A stretch of 53,398 nt of DNA, from assembly GCA_002437115.1 (NCBI GenBank), contig DJOD01000062.1, positions 1 to 53,398 on the forward strand, read 5' to 3'. The DNA comes from Prevotella sp. UBA6447. Lineage in GTDB: Bacteria > Bacteroidota > Bacteroidia > Bacteroidales > Bacteroidaceae. Each line of letters begins with the position of its first letter. Position 1 is the stretch's first letter. This document shows, piece by piece, positions 16,724-24,774 of the stretch. Both the position numbers and the translations under genes were made by a program. The notes beneath the pieces are model-generated. The model had not been told where the DNA came from. It saw only the letters and a program-made list of their open reading frames with translations, and did no database searches.

Positions 16724-16762
16724 GCGTATTTGTGACCGTGGAATCCGTCGTCACAAATACGC
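16724..16762. repeat. Perfect 13-bp inverted repeat (hairpin)
   Basis: GCGTATTTGTGAC at 16724-16736 and its exact complement at 16750-16762, separated by 13 bases. There is no T-run on either side, so it is not a standard terminator. It lies in the non-coding 16209-16909 stretch, where a 103-codon plus-strand ORF (16644-16955) has no recognisable protein character. The segment 16209-16528 shows nothing else I can support. Confidence 0.6.
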
Positions 16763-16909
16763 GATTCTCCAGCGACTTTTTGTGAGAATAATTCGAAATT
16801 TTTCCGCATTTCAGGCCGCCTGTTGGCCGCCCTATATGTTTGCTGATGCTGTGATGGGCTTTGCGCCGCTCTGTGGCATCATACTTTGCTCTGTAAATAT
16901 AGAATGGCC

Positions 16910-16953
16910 AAAAAAATCCGGAAGGCCAACCTCTTGGGCTGTTCCTTCCGGAT
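16910..16953 (-). terminator. Terminator of the M16 peptidase gene
   Basis: Minus strand stem ATCCGGAAG/CTTCCGGAT (16945-16953 with 16916-16924) followed by seven T, about 40 bases past the stop codon. Confidence 0.9.
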
Positions 16954-16991
16954 GATGGTGTGTTGTCGCCGCGGGGCGACAGAGTTATGGT

Positions 16992-19808
16992 TTATTCTTT
17001 GGGCAACATGATCACGTTGACCTTGTTGGCACCCTTGAGCATCTCCTTCATGAAGGAGACAATGGTCTCAGGTGTCTGCTTCTCCACCAGGCTCTTGTAG
17101 TCGGTGTAGTCGTCGAGGTGCATCACGTAGTCGGTGTAGACGATGTTGCTCCAGAAGCCATTGGTCTTGGCGTTATCGTCAAACTGCTTGAGCATGAGCG
17201 TCTTCACCTTGTCGACCATCTCCTTGTCGCACTTCACGGCGAGGTCCTTGACAGCCTGGTCCATGATGCTGAGGGCCTCTTCCTTCTTCTCGGGCTTCAT
17301 GGGGCAGTAGGCCAGGAGCTGTGCGATGTGGAAGCCGTCGAACGACTGTGTGACGTGTGCGGCGGCGCCACAGGTGTATGCGGCGCTTGCCTCCTCGCGG
17401 ATCTGCTTGAGGTAGACCATGGAGAGCACCTGTCCGGCAATGCTGGCGCGGATGCTGTTCTCAAGGGTGTAGGGCAGGCTGTGGTTGAACCAGATCTTGT
17501 AGGCCGTGGCCTTAGGAGTCTCCTGCTTGCGCTCGAAGGTGCAGTCCACGTTTTTCGAGGTGGGCTCGCTTGCGCGCTTGGCCTTGGGTGCCTTGCCGCT
17601 GGCGGGCAGCGCGCCGAGATACTGGCAGATGAGCGGGCGGATGGTGGCCTCGTCGTAGTTGCCGATGATTTCGAAGGTCCAGCCGGCAGCGTTGGCGGTG
17701 CGCTCCTTGGCCATCTGCAGGATGCGGTCGTAGTTGATGCCCTGCACGTCGGCGAGCTTCATTGGCGCGTTGCGCCAGTTGTGGTCGTAGATGCTGGCCG
17801 TGAGCGAGTCGCTGAGAGCCGACTCAGGTGCCAGCTCGCGGTTCTTGAGCATCACGTTGTACTGCTGTATGAGGTTGCCGAAGGCATCGGGGTCTTTCTT
17901 GATGTTGGTGAAGTAGAGGTAGGTGAGCTGCAGCATGGTCTCCACGTCCTTGGGTGTGGAGCTGCCCTCGATGTTCATGCGCTGGCCCATGGTGAGGTTG
18001 GCGTTGGCAATCTTTCCGGCGAGGGCCTTTTGCAGTTCGGTGCTTGAGAAGTCGCCCAGGCCGCTGGCTCCGATCACGTCGTCGAAGGCCTTGAGGTTGG
18101 CGGCGTCGGCCTGGCCGTAGTTGGCCTCGCCCGTTCCGCCTTGTCCGCTCATGATGACCTGGTCTTTCTTCAGGTCGGTCTTCTTCAGGAGCACCGTGAC
18201 ACCGTTGGAGAGCGTGAGCACGCTGTAGTCGAACTTCTTGCTCTTCACCTCTTTCTTGACGGTGCCGGCCTTGGGCATCTGCTGGATGAGGGGCTCATCC
18301 TTCACGTTGTCCACGTAGGCTTCGAGCTTGGCTGCGCGCGCGGCCTCGACAGCCTTGAGCAGCTGGTCCTCGGTGGGATAGACGTTGCCCTCTTTCTCGG
18401 TGTTGAAGTTGAGGATGACCATGTTGGTGTCGCTCTTGCTCACCAGCTCGGGCAGCACCTCGTTGATGGCCTCCACGGGGATGGCGGGAGCCAGCTGCTT
18501 CATCAGTGAATAGGTGGTCTCGATGCTGGGCATGGCATCGTTTTCAAGGAAGTTGCCGAGTGCCTGGCGGTAGAAGGTGCCGTTGCGGCGCTTGTCCTTG
18601 TTGGAGTATTCCTTGTCGAGGCGGCTCGTGTAGTCTTGCTGGAAGCGCTTGTACTCGGTGGCCGTGAAGCCGTGTTGCAGGGCGCGCAGCACCTCGGTGT
18701 AGGCGGCTTGCAGGGCGGCGGCGGTCTGGTCGATGGTCTTCGGCATCACGGAGAGGTCGAAGGCATCCTTGGTCTTAGCGTAGATGTACTGTCCGTCGCT
18801 GACGCTTGCGTCAACGAAGGGGCAGTCAGCCTTCTGCGAGGCTTCCTTGAGGCGGTCGTTGAGCATGGAGAACACGGCTTGCTTGCCATATTCGTTGACG
18901 AGGTAGATGGGGGTCTGCTTCAGCGAGTCAGGGAACACGTCGTGCTTGAACATCAGTTCCACGATGGGCGTGCGCTGCTCCTTGTCCTTGTCGATGATGA
19001 CGATGGGCTTGGCGTTGTCGGGCACCTGCTCGTCGACCAGCGGAGCCTCGTTGGCAGGGTTCTTGATGCCGTTGAAGAGCTTTTTGATCTCCGCCTCGAC
19101 CTTGGCCACGTCGACATCACCGATGATGATGAGGCCCTGATGATCGGGATGGTACCACTTGTGGTAGTAGTTGACCAGCTCCTGGCGCTTGAAGTTGTCG
19201 ACCACCGACATCAGTCCGATGGGGAAACGCTTGCCGTACTTGGAGCCCGGGTAGAGCTTCTCCAGGTTGCGCTCGAGCATACGGCTCGAGGCCGATGAGC
19301 GCAGGCGCCACTCCTCGTGGATGACGCCACGTTCTTTGTCGATCTCGTCCTGCTCGAGCAGCAGCCCGCACGACCAGTCGCGCAAGATGAGCAGACAGGA
19401 ATCGACGGTGCCCTGGTTGTTGGTGGGCACGTTGTCGATGTTGTAGACCGTCTGGTCGATGGCGGTGTAGGCATTGAGGTCGCCTCCAAACTCGATGCCC
19501 TTCGCGCGGCACCACTCGATGAGGTCGTTGCCCTTGAAGTTGTCACTGCCGTTGAAGGCCATGTGCTCCAGGAAGTGTGCCAGTCCGCGCTGGCTCTCCT
19601 CCTCCTGCAGCGATCCCACCTTCTGCGCGATGTAGAAGTTGGCGCGGTGCTCTGGCCAGTTGTTGTACCGGATGTAGTAGGTCAGTCCGTTGGCCAGCTT
19701 GCCGACCCGGAAGGCCGTGTCGGCCGGAATCGTCATGCTTGTCAGCTGAGCCTGGGCCATGCCACAGACCAGGAGCATCAAGATGATAATTGCGTTTCTG
19801 ATTTTCAT
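16992..19808 (-). CDS. M16 family zinc metallopeptidase (pitrilysin/PqqL-like)
   Basis: From the ATG at 19808 the protein has 938 residues with a signal peptide (MKIRNAIIILMLLVCGMAQAQ). The inverted zinc motif HXXEH appears as HFLEHMAFNG near residue 80, with the distal Glu in ERGVIHEEW about 75 residues later. Two M16 halves follow; the second, after about 480, lacks the motif, as usual in these tandem proteins. Such exported peptidases degrade peptides in the periplasm. The longer frame back to 19841 is less likely, because a TAATTTTG promoter element lies at 19839-19846 and the signal peptide starts cleanly at MKIRN. It is a single gene with its own terminator. Confidence 0.93.
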   Translation of the reverse strand: MKIRNAIIILMLLVCGMAQAQLTSMTIPADTAFRVGKLANGLTYYIRYNNWPEHRANFYIAQKVGSLQEEESQRGLAHFLEHMAFNGSDNFKGNDLIEWCRAKGIEFGGDLNAYTAIDQTVYNIDNVPTNNQGTVDSCLLILRDWSCGLLLEQDEIDKERGVIHEEWRLRSSASSRMLERNLEKLYPGSKYGKRFPIGLMSVVDNFKRQELVNYYHKWYHPDHQGLIIIGDVDVAKVEAEIKKLFNGIKNPANEAPLVDEQVPDNAKPIVIIDKDKEQRTPIVELMFKHDVFPDSLKQTPIYLVNEYGKQAVFSMLNDRLKEASQKADCPFVDASVSDGQYIYAKTKDAFDLSVMPKTIDQTAAALQAAYTEVLRALQHGFTATEYKRFQQDYTSRLDKEYSNKDKRRNGTFYRQALGNFLENDAMPSIETTYSLMKQLAPAIPVEAINEVLPELVSKSDTNMVILNFNTEKEGNVYPTEDQLLKAVEAARAAKLEAYVDNVKDEPLIQQMPKAGTVKKEVKSKKFDYSVLTLSNGVTVLLKKTDLKKDQVIMSGQGGTGEANYGQADAANLKAFDDVIGASGLGDFSSTELQKALAGKIANANLTMGQRMNIEGSSTPKDVETMLQLTYLYFTNIKKDPDAFGNLIQQYNVMLKNRELAPESALSDSLTASIYDHNWRNAPMKLADVQGINYDRILQMAKERTANAAGWTFEIIGNYDEATIRPLICQYLGALPASGKAPKAKRASEPTSKNVDCTFERKQETPKATAYKIWFNHSLPYTLENSIRASIAGQVLSMVYLKQIREEASAAYTCGAAAHVTQSFDGFHIAQLLAYCPMKPEKKEEALSIMDQAVKDLAVKCDKEMVDKVKTLMLKQFDDNAKTNGFWSNIVYTDYVMHLDDYTDYKSLVEKQTPETIVSFMKEMLKGANKVNVIMLPKE

Positions 19809-19838
19809 AATCATGTATATTATGGTGAATATATAATA

Positions 19839-19846
19839 CAAAATTA
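19839..19846 (-). promoter_or_regulatory. Possible -7 element of the M16 peptidase gene
   Basis: Minus strand TAATTTTG fits TAnnTTTG, 30 bases before the chosen start. No -33 TTTG at the standard distance (a TTTG 12 bases upstream is too close). Confidence 0.45.
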
Positions 19847-19957
19847 CGGAGTTTCTGTCAAAATGCCAACTGATTTCCTGTTAAAATGCTGTTATTATCA
19901 TTTTTTTATGCCTGTTTGTTAACGTTTCCACATCCGATGAAGAGTCGCTGTTGACGG

Positions 19958-22342
19958 TTACTCGGTTCTCACACTTTCGGCTGGGTTCATGGTGGCGGCG
20001 TGCCAGCTCTGGCCCACAACGGTGAGCATGACCACCGCCGACACCAGCACGAAGGCCACGGGGAAGATCCACCACTGGACGCTGGTGTGGTCGGCGAAGC
20101 TCTGCAACCACGACGCGCTGAGCATGTAGCCGACGGGAGCCGCGATGGCGAAGGCCGTGATGAGCGGCACCACGTGCTTGCGGGCGAAGAGGGCGAGCAC
20201 CTGGCCGACAGAACTGCCCATGACCTTGCGGATGGCAATCTCCTTGCGTCGATACTCGGTGTCGAACATCGTGAGGCAGAACACGCCGATGAGGGTGATG
20301 AAGATACAGACGAGGGCAAAGCCCTTGATCTGGTTGATGAAGCGGAACTCCTCCTCGTAGGTCTGCTGGAGCTTGTTGTCGAGGAAACTGAAGTCGCACG
20401 CGCCCTGCTTGTCGATGCGGGCGAGTGTCTTGGCTATTTGCTGGCGCGCCACCCACTTGTCATAGTTCTTGTCGATGCGCACAAACACCTTGCCGCAGCG
20501 GTCGCCCCATCCCTTTACCATCTCGGGCGGCATGACGATGAAGACCACGGGCTGCAAGTCGTTGTCCTGGCGCATGGAGTAGAGCTTGAAGTTGCGGCAT
20601 ACGCCCACGACATCGTAGTTGGTGTCGTCCCAGCCGCCCTTGATGCCGATGGGCTTGCCCACCTGCAGCCACTTGTACTTGCGCATGGCCGCCTCATTGA
20701 GGATGTAGGCGCCGTGGGTGTCGTGGATGTTGAAGTTGCGGCCTTTCACGATGGGGATGCCCCGGGTCTGCAGGTAGTTGATGTCGACGGGTACCACGGT
20801 GACGCTCATGGTGTAGTCGCCATTGCCCCGTCCCCAGCCCATGAACTGGTCGTTGTCTCCAGGCTCCGAACTGCCGAAGGCCACGCTCTTGACGCAAGCC
20901 AGCTGCTTCAGTTCATCGCGGATGGCCTCCTTCTGCCCCATGGCCTCCTGGGAGAGAGCGGCGAAGACCACCTGGTCCTTGTCGAAGCCGTAGTCGGCGT
21001 GGTAGATGTAGTGCGACTGGCTGTTCATCACACCCACGTAGATGACCAGCACGAAGGCGATGACAAACTGCACGAAGAGCAGCGCGCCGCGCAGTTGGCG
21101 GCCGCGCGGGGTGAGGCCGAAGGAACCCTTGAGCACCAAGGCCGGAGCGAACGATGTGGCGTAGAACGCAGGGAAGACGGCTGCCACGGCACTAATGGCG
21201 ATGCCCAGTGCGGCGGCGGTCAGGGCCAGCGGCCACTGGGTCACCAGGCGGATGTCGCCCGACACCAGGCCCATGCAGAAACTCGACCGCTCGAAAGCCA
21301 GCACCAGCAGCAGGGCTACGCCCACTGCCACGGTGCCCAGCACCATGTTCTCGCCTATCATGCCCCATCGGAGGCTGGCCACGCTGGCACCCATCACCTT
21401 GCGGGTGTTGATGCCGCGCATGCGGAAGGGCGTCTCGGCCAGGGTGAAGTTGGTCATGTTGAGCAGCGCCACGATGAGCACGAAGAAGGCTCCGGCCAAG
21501 AGCACGTCGACGAGGTTGCTGTTGCCCTTGTCCTCGGGCTGGAGCTGGGTGAAGTAGATGTCGGCCACGGGCGTGAGGCGGATGGTGAGGCCCGTCTCTT
21601 TGATGAAGTCGGCGTCGGTTGCGCCCGGCTCGAAGAGGTTGATGATCTCGTGGGTGAGCGACTTCTCTACCGCCGCGCGGCTCTCGGCCTTGTCGAGGCG
21701 CACATAGATGGTGTAGCTCCATTCCGAGCCGTTGTTCATGTTCGACTGGCCGTAGCTGTCGAAGATGCCGTTCTTCAGCGTGCAGTTGTCGGGGAAGTCC
21801 TCACACACGGCGCACACAGTCAGGGGCTTGCCGCCATTCTCGCCATTCTTGCCCTTGAGCTGCTTGCCCAGGGCGCTCACCGCGTTGCCGAAGAGTCGCT
21901 CGGCCACGCTCCGGGTGATGACGGCGTGCTGGCAGTCGGCCCACTGGTCCATGCTGCCGCAAAGCAGCTTGGCACCGAAAAACTGCGGGCCAGGCAGGCT
22001 CATGGTGGTGCATGTCACCGTGAACGAGTGCTCGTTGACCAGCACGTCCATGGTGCCGCCCCAGGACATCATGCTTTGCACCTGCTTGACGTGCGGGTCT
22101 TTCTTCAGGGCCGTCTCGATGGGGCGCGGCAGCTGTGCACCCCAGTCACCATTGTTGGTCTGCTTGATGCGCATCTCCACGCGGAAGGTGCGGCCCGCGG
22201 CGGGAATGTTGCCGTTGTAGGTCTTGTTGAACTTCACCTGCGTCATGAACAGGTAGAAGACCGCCACGGCCACGGCAAGGCCGAGCACGTTGAGCAGGGT
22301 CGAGAGCTTGTAGCGGCGAAAGAGATAGAGGAGTGATTTCAT
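19958..22342 (-). CDS. ABC transporter permease (MacB/FtsX type)
   Basis: The 794-residue protein has an N-terminal membrane segment (about 16-36) and a periplasmic MacB-like domain (to about 280). A three-helix FtsX membrane unit follows (about 285-420), then a second periplasmic domain and a C-terminal FtsX unit (about 670-790, with EYRRKEIAIRKVMGSSVGQV, the conserved loop). This duplicated FtsX layout is common in Bacteroidota and typical of transporters for antimicrobial-peptide or lipoprotein-like substrates, but the actual substrate is unknown. It begins two bases after the ATPase stop, so the two form one unit, divergent from a two-component system. Confidence 0.9.
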   Translation of the reverse strand: MKSLLYLFRRYKLSTLLNVLGLAVAVAVFYLFMTQVKFNKTYNGNIPAAGRTFRVEMRIKQTNNGDWGAQLPRPIETALKKDPHVKQVQSMMSWGGTMDVLVNEHSFTVTCTTMSLPGPQFFGAKLLCGSMDQWADCQHAVITRSVAERLFGNAVSALGKQLKGKNGENGGKPLTVCAVCEDFPDNCTLKNGIFDSYGQSNMNNGSEWSYTIYVRLDKAESRAAVEKSLTHEIINLFEPGATDADFIKETGLTIRLTPVADIYFTQLQPEDKGNSNLVDVLLAGAFFVLIVALLNMTNFTLAETPFRMRGINTRKVMGASVASLRWGMIGENMVLGTVAVGVALLLVLAFERSSFCMGLVSGDIRLVTQWPLALTAAALGIAISAVAAVFPAFYATSFAPALVLKGSFGLTPRGRQLRGALLFVQFVIAFVLVIYVGVMNSQSHYIYHADYGFDKDQVVFAALSQEAMGQKEAIRDELKQLACVKSVAFGSSEPGDNDQFMGWGRGNGDYTMSVTVVPVDINYLQTRGIPIVKGRNFNIHDTHGAYILNEAAMRKYKWLQVGKPIGIKGGWDDTNYDVVGVCRNFKLYSMRQDNDLQPVVFIVMPPEMVKGWGDRCGKVFVRIDKNYDKWVARQQIAKTLARIDKQGACDFSFLDNKLQQTYEEEFRFINQIKGFALVCIFITLIGVFCLTMFDTEYRRKEIAIRKVMGSSVGQVLALFARKHVVPLITAFAIAAPVGYMLSASWLQSFADHTSVQWWIFPVAFVLVSAVVMLTVVGQSWHAATMNPAESVRTE

Positions 22343-22344
22343 GG

Positions 22345-23025
22345 TCAGAACGTGTCTTCGGTGTTGTCGACGACTTGCCCGTCGAAGAGGTTGATGATGC
22401 GGTTGGCCACCTTGGCGTCGTGGAGCGAGTGGGTCACCATGACGATGGTGGTGCCCTCGGCGTTGAGCTGCTTGAGGAGGTCCATCACCTCCTGGCCGTT
22501 CTTCGAGTCGAGGTTGCCGGTGGGCTCGTCGGCCAGTAGCAACTTCGGGCGTCCCACCACGGCGCGGGCGATGGCCGTGCGCTGTTGCTGGCCGCCGGAG
22601 AGTTGCTGCGGGTAGTGCTTGGCGCGGTGGCTCAGCTTCACCTTGCGCAGCACGTCGAGCACGCGCTTGGCGCGCTCCTTGCGGGGTACGCCGATGTATT
22701 TCAACTGCAGGTCGACGTTCTCCTCCACGGTCAGCTCGTCGATGAGGTTGAAGCTCTGGAAGACAAAGCCGATGCGGCCCTTGCGGTATTTCGTGCGCTC
22801 GCGCTCCTTGAGGTGCCCCACCTCCTCGCCGTCGAGATAATAGGCACCACTGTCAGGGTTGTCGAGCAGGCCCAGGATGTTCAGCAAGGTTGACTTGCCG
22901 CAACCCGAAGGCCCCATAATGGCGACAAACTCGCCGTCTTCCACTTCGAGGCTCACACCGTTGAGAGCCAGTGTCTGCACCTCGTCGGTGCTGAAGGTCT
23001 TGGTGATGTTTTCTACTTTTATCAT
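22345..23025 (-). CDS. ABC transporter ATP-binding protein (MacB/LolD type)
   Basis: The 226-residue ATPase shows Walker A GPSGCGKST near residue 38, the Q-loop, the signature LSGGQQQR near 140, Walker B KLLLADEPT near 160 and the switch His in MVTHS near 200. This is the LolD/MacB/FtsE subgroup that powers mechanotransmission by FtsX-type permeases. It is translated just ahead of the permease. A TAACTTTG element lies 62 bases upstream (23087-23094). Regulation by the divergent response regulator is an inference from position. Confidence 0.94.
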   Translation of the reverse strand: MIKVENITKTFSTDEVQTLALNGVSLEVEDGEFVAIMGPSGCGKSTLLNILGLLDNPDSGAYYLDGEEVGHLKERERTKYRKGRIGFVFQSFNLIDELTVEENVDLQLKYIGVPRKERAKRVLDVLRKVKLSHRAKHYPQQLSGGQQQRTAIARAVVGRPKLLLADEPTGNLDSKNGQEVMDLLKQLNAEGTTIVMVTHSLHDAKVANRIINLFDGQVVDNTEDTF

Positions 23026-23086
23026 GATGTGCTTTGTTTTGTTTGCTTTTCGTGTGTCGGTGGGACAGTGCCCCCTTCCGGCGGTG

Positions 23087-23094
23087 CAAAGTTA
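23087..23094 (-). promoter_or_regulatory. Possible -7 element of the ABC transporter unit
   Basis: Minus strand TAACTTTG, 62 bases upstream of the ATPase start. No proper -33 TTTG and no sigma-54-type GG-N10-GC site are visible nearby. Confidence 0.5.
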
Positions 23095-23192
23095 CGCTTT
23101 CGGTGGGTGGCGCAGGCCACTTGCCGTGGCGAAAAATGCTGATTGGATGAAAATCATACACACCCTTGTATGAATATTAGACAGAAACCGCT

Positions 23193-23200
23193 TAACTTTG
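23193..23200 (+). promoter_or_regulatory. Possible -7 element of the two-component operon
   Basis: TAACTTTG, 30 bases before the response-regulator start at 23230. Upstream TTG at 23166-23168 is about 24 bases away, wider than usual. Confidence 0.5.
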
Positions 23201-23229
23201 CAGGCAGAATAAGCGATAAAGACAAGCGT

Positions 23230-23754
23230 ATGGACAATTACGGAACGTTGCTCGTGGTGGACGACAACCCCGCCATCCTCACGGCGGTGAAGATTTGCAT
23301 GGCCACGGTGTTTGGACGCGTGCTGACCCTTCAGACACCCGAGAAGTTGCTGGCCACGTTGGCCGAGGAACGTGTCGACGCGGTGTTGCTCGACATGAAC
23401 TTCTCGCTCGGCGCCAACACAGGGCAGGACGGCCTCTTCTGGTTGCGCGCCGTGCGCAAGCGCCAGCCCGATGTGCCCGTGGTGCTCATGACCGCCTATG
23501 CCGACATACAGCTCGCCGTGAGAGGCCTGAAGGACGGGGCTTCCGACTTCGTGACAAAGCCTTGGGAAAACGACGACTTGGCGCGCACGCTCAAGGATGC
23601 CGTGGATGTCAGCCGCGAGGTGTCGTCGCTTGAGGAGGTGGAGACCGAACACGTGCGAAAGGTGGTCAACCGATGCCATGGCAACGTGAGCCAGGCGGCT
23701 ACCTTGCTGGGCATCACGAGGCAAACGTTGTACGCTAAACTGAAGAAGGCATGA
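23230..23754 (+). CDS. Response regulator, receiver plus Fis-type HTH, no AAA+ domain
   Basis: Starting at ATG 23230 the protein has 174 residues. The receiver domain (about 1-122) has the acidic pair D11/D12, phospho-acceptor D55 in AVLLDMNF, T88 and K110. It leads almost directly, at about 137-174, into a Fis/NtrC-type helix-turn-helix (EHVRKVV, then NVSQAATLLGITRQTLYAKL). NtrC-family regulators have a 230-residue sigma-54-activating AAA+ domain in between, and it is absent. The architecture is that of RegA/PrrA/ActR-type regulators. The stop overlaps the kinase start by four bases (ATGA). A longer in-frame start at 23143 would begin upstream of the -7 element and is unlikely. Confidence 0.9.
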   Translation: MDNYGTLLVVDDNPAILTAVKICMATVFGRVLTLQTPEKLLATLAEERVDAVLLDMNFSLGANTGQDGLFWLRAVRKRQPDVPVVLMTAYADIQLAVRGLKDGASDFVTKPWENDDLARTLKDAVDVSREVSSLEEVETEHVRKVVNRCHGNVSQAATLLGITRQTLYAKLKKA

Positions 23755-24626
23755 CGCTGTGGTTTTGGCTGGCCATAGGGCTGGTGGGGGCTGTTGTGGC
23801 CTTCCTTCACCACCAAAAGGTGCTGAAAGACCGGGCGCATCTCATGCGAGAGGCCGTGAGAAACGAGGATTTCATGTTCGCCCTGCCTGTGCGTGGCTTA
23901 TTGCCGGGAGAAAAGGCTTTGCAACGCGCGCTCAACGATATGTGCCGGCACATGGGGAGAATGGGAGCCGACAGGGAGGTCGAGGCATGGCAGAAAATCA
24001 CGCGGGTGCTCACCCATGAGATCATGAATGCCATGGCACCCATTGCCAGCATCAGTGAGGCTTACCTGGTTAGTGCAAGCCAGGAAAAATCAAAATATGA
24101 GGAGGGGCTGAGAGCCATCCATGACACCAGTGTCGGCTTGTCGGCTTTTGTCAGCAATTACCGAAAGCTGACTTGCTTTGAATCACCCAATCCTGTGGCA
24201 ACCACGCTGACCGACTTCGTGCGTAGCGTGCAACCGCTTTATCAACAACTCAAATGGCATGTCCATCTACATCCCGAGCTTGTGGTGACGGTTGACTCGG
24301 GAATGTTGAGGCAAGTGATGGTCAACCTCCTGAAAAACGCCGTGGAGGCCGGGGCAAGGGACGTTGACGTGAGGTGGAACGATGGATTGATGGTGAGCAA
24401 TAATGGAAAACCTATCAGTTGCGAGGTGGAGCGCGAGCTGTTTGTGCCGTTCTTCACCACAAAGACAACTGGCAGTGGCATCGGCCTGTCGTTGTCGCGC
24501 CAACTGATGGTCAGGCAGGGTGGCGACTTGATGCTCGCCAAGAGGCGGGCACCTGGCTATGCGGTGACGTTTGTCATCATGATGCCAGATGGCCAGGGAA
24601 CAGGCGAAGACTCCCTATGGGCTTGA
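23751..24626 (+). CDS. Sensor histidine kinase
   Basis: The 291-residue protein has one N-terminal membrane helix (about 3-19), a short linker, and the HisKA region with H89 in LTHEIMNAMAPI. The HATPase_c domain has N-box NLLKNAVEA (192-200), a G1 region VSNNGKPI (214-221), FFTTK, and G2 GSGIGLSLSR (241-250). In G1 the usual DNG aspartate appears as Asn. As I recall this is frequent in Bacteroidales relatives, so I do not read it as an inactive site. There is no extracytoplasmic sensor domain, so the signal is probably sensed at or within the membrane. It is translationally coupled to the response regulator, and the pair lies divergent from the ABC transporter, a likely target. Confidence 0.92.
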   Translation: MTLWFWLAIGLVGAVVAFLHHQKVLKDRAHLMREAVRNEDFMFALPVRGLLPGEKALQRALNDMCRHMGRMGADREVEAWQKITRVLTHEIMNAMAPIASISEAYLVSASQEKSKYEEGLRAIHDTSVGLSAFVSNYRKLTCFESPNPVATTLTDFVRSVQPLYQQLKWHVHLHPELVVTVDSGMLRQVMVNLLKNAVEAGARDVDVRWNDGLMVSNNGKPISCEVERELFVPFFTTKTTGSGIGLSLSRQLMVRQGGDLMLAKRRAPGYAVTFVIMMPDGQGTGEDSLWA

Positions 24627-24694
24627 CATGTCATGCTAATTGCTTGGGGCTTAGCCCTATCGGCAAACTTGTCACGATGGGCTTGTCGTCCAAT

Positions 24695-24741
24695 GAAAAA
24701 AGCCTTTGTCGTTGGCGGTTACCTATCAACGGCAAAGGCTT
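24695..24741 (-). terminator. Terminator after the LolC/E-type permease gene
   Basis: Minus strand stem AAGCCTTTG/CAAAGGCTT (24733-24741 with 24700-24708), extended by an inner CCGTTG/CAACG pairing, followed by six T. Confidence 0.85.
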
Positions 24742-24774
24742 GATGTCTTGGTAGCTTTCTTTTGGGATGACCGA

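Noticed and set aside
16644..16955. 103-codon plus-strand frame in the non-coding stretch
   Set aside because: It runs across the 13-bp inverted repeat and the M16 terminator, has odd composition and no start signals.
20000..22336. 778-codon open frame on the plus strand
   Set aside because: Antisense of the FtsX-type permease, His/Ala/Glu-biased with no recognisable domain. The same explanation applies to other long antisense frames, such as 14659-15960 and 37557-39074.
23026..23229. Sigma-54 promoter in the divergent region
   Set aside because: The best GG...GC match (near 23106-23122) has 12 rather than 10 bases between GG and GC, so it does not fit.
23751..24626. Inactive kinase because of Asn in place of the G1 Asp
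   Set aside because: H-box, N-box, and G2 are intact, and from memory the Asn variant occurs widely in Bacteroidales relatives, so loss of activity is not supported.
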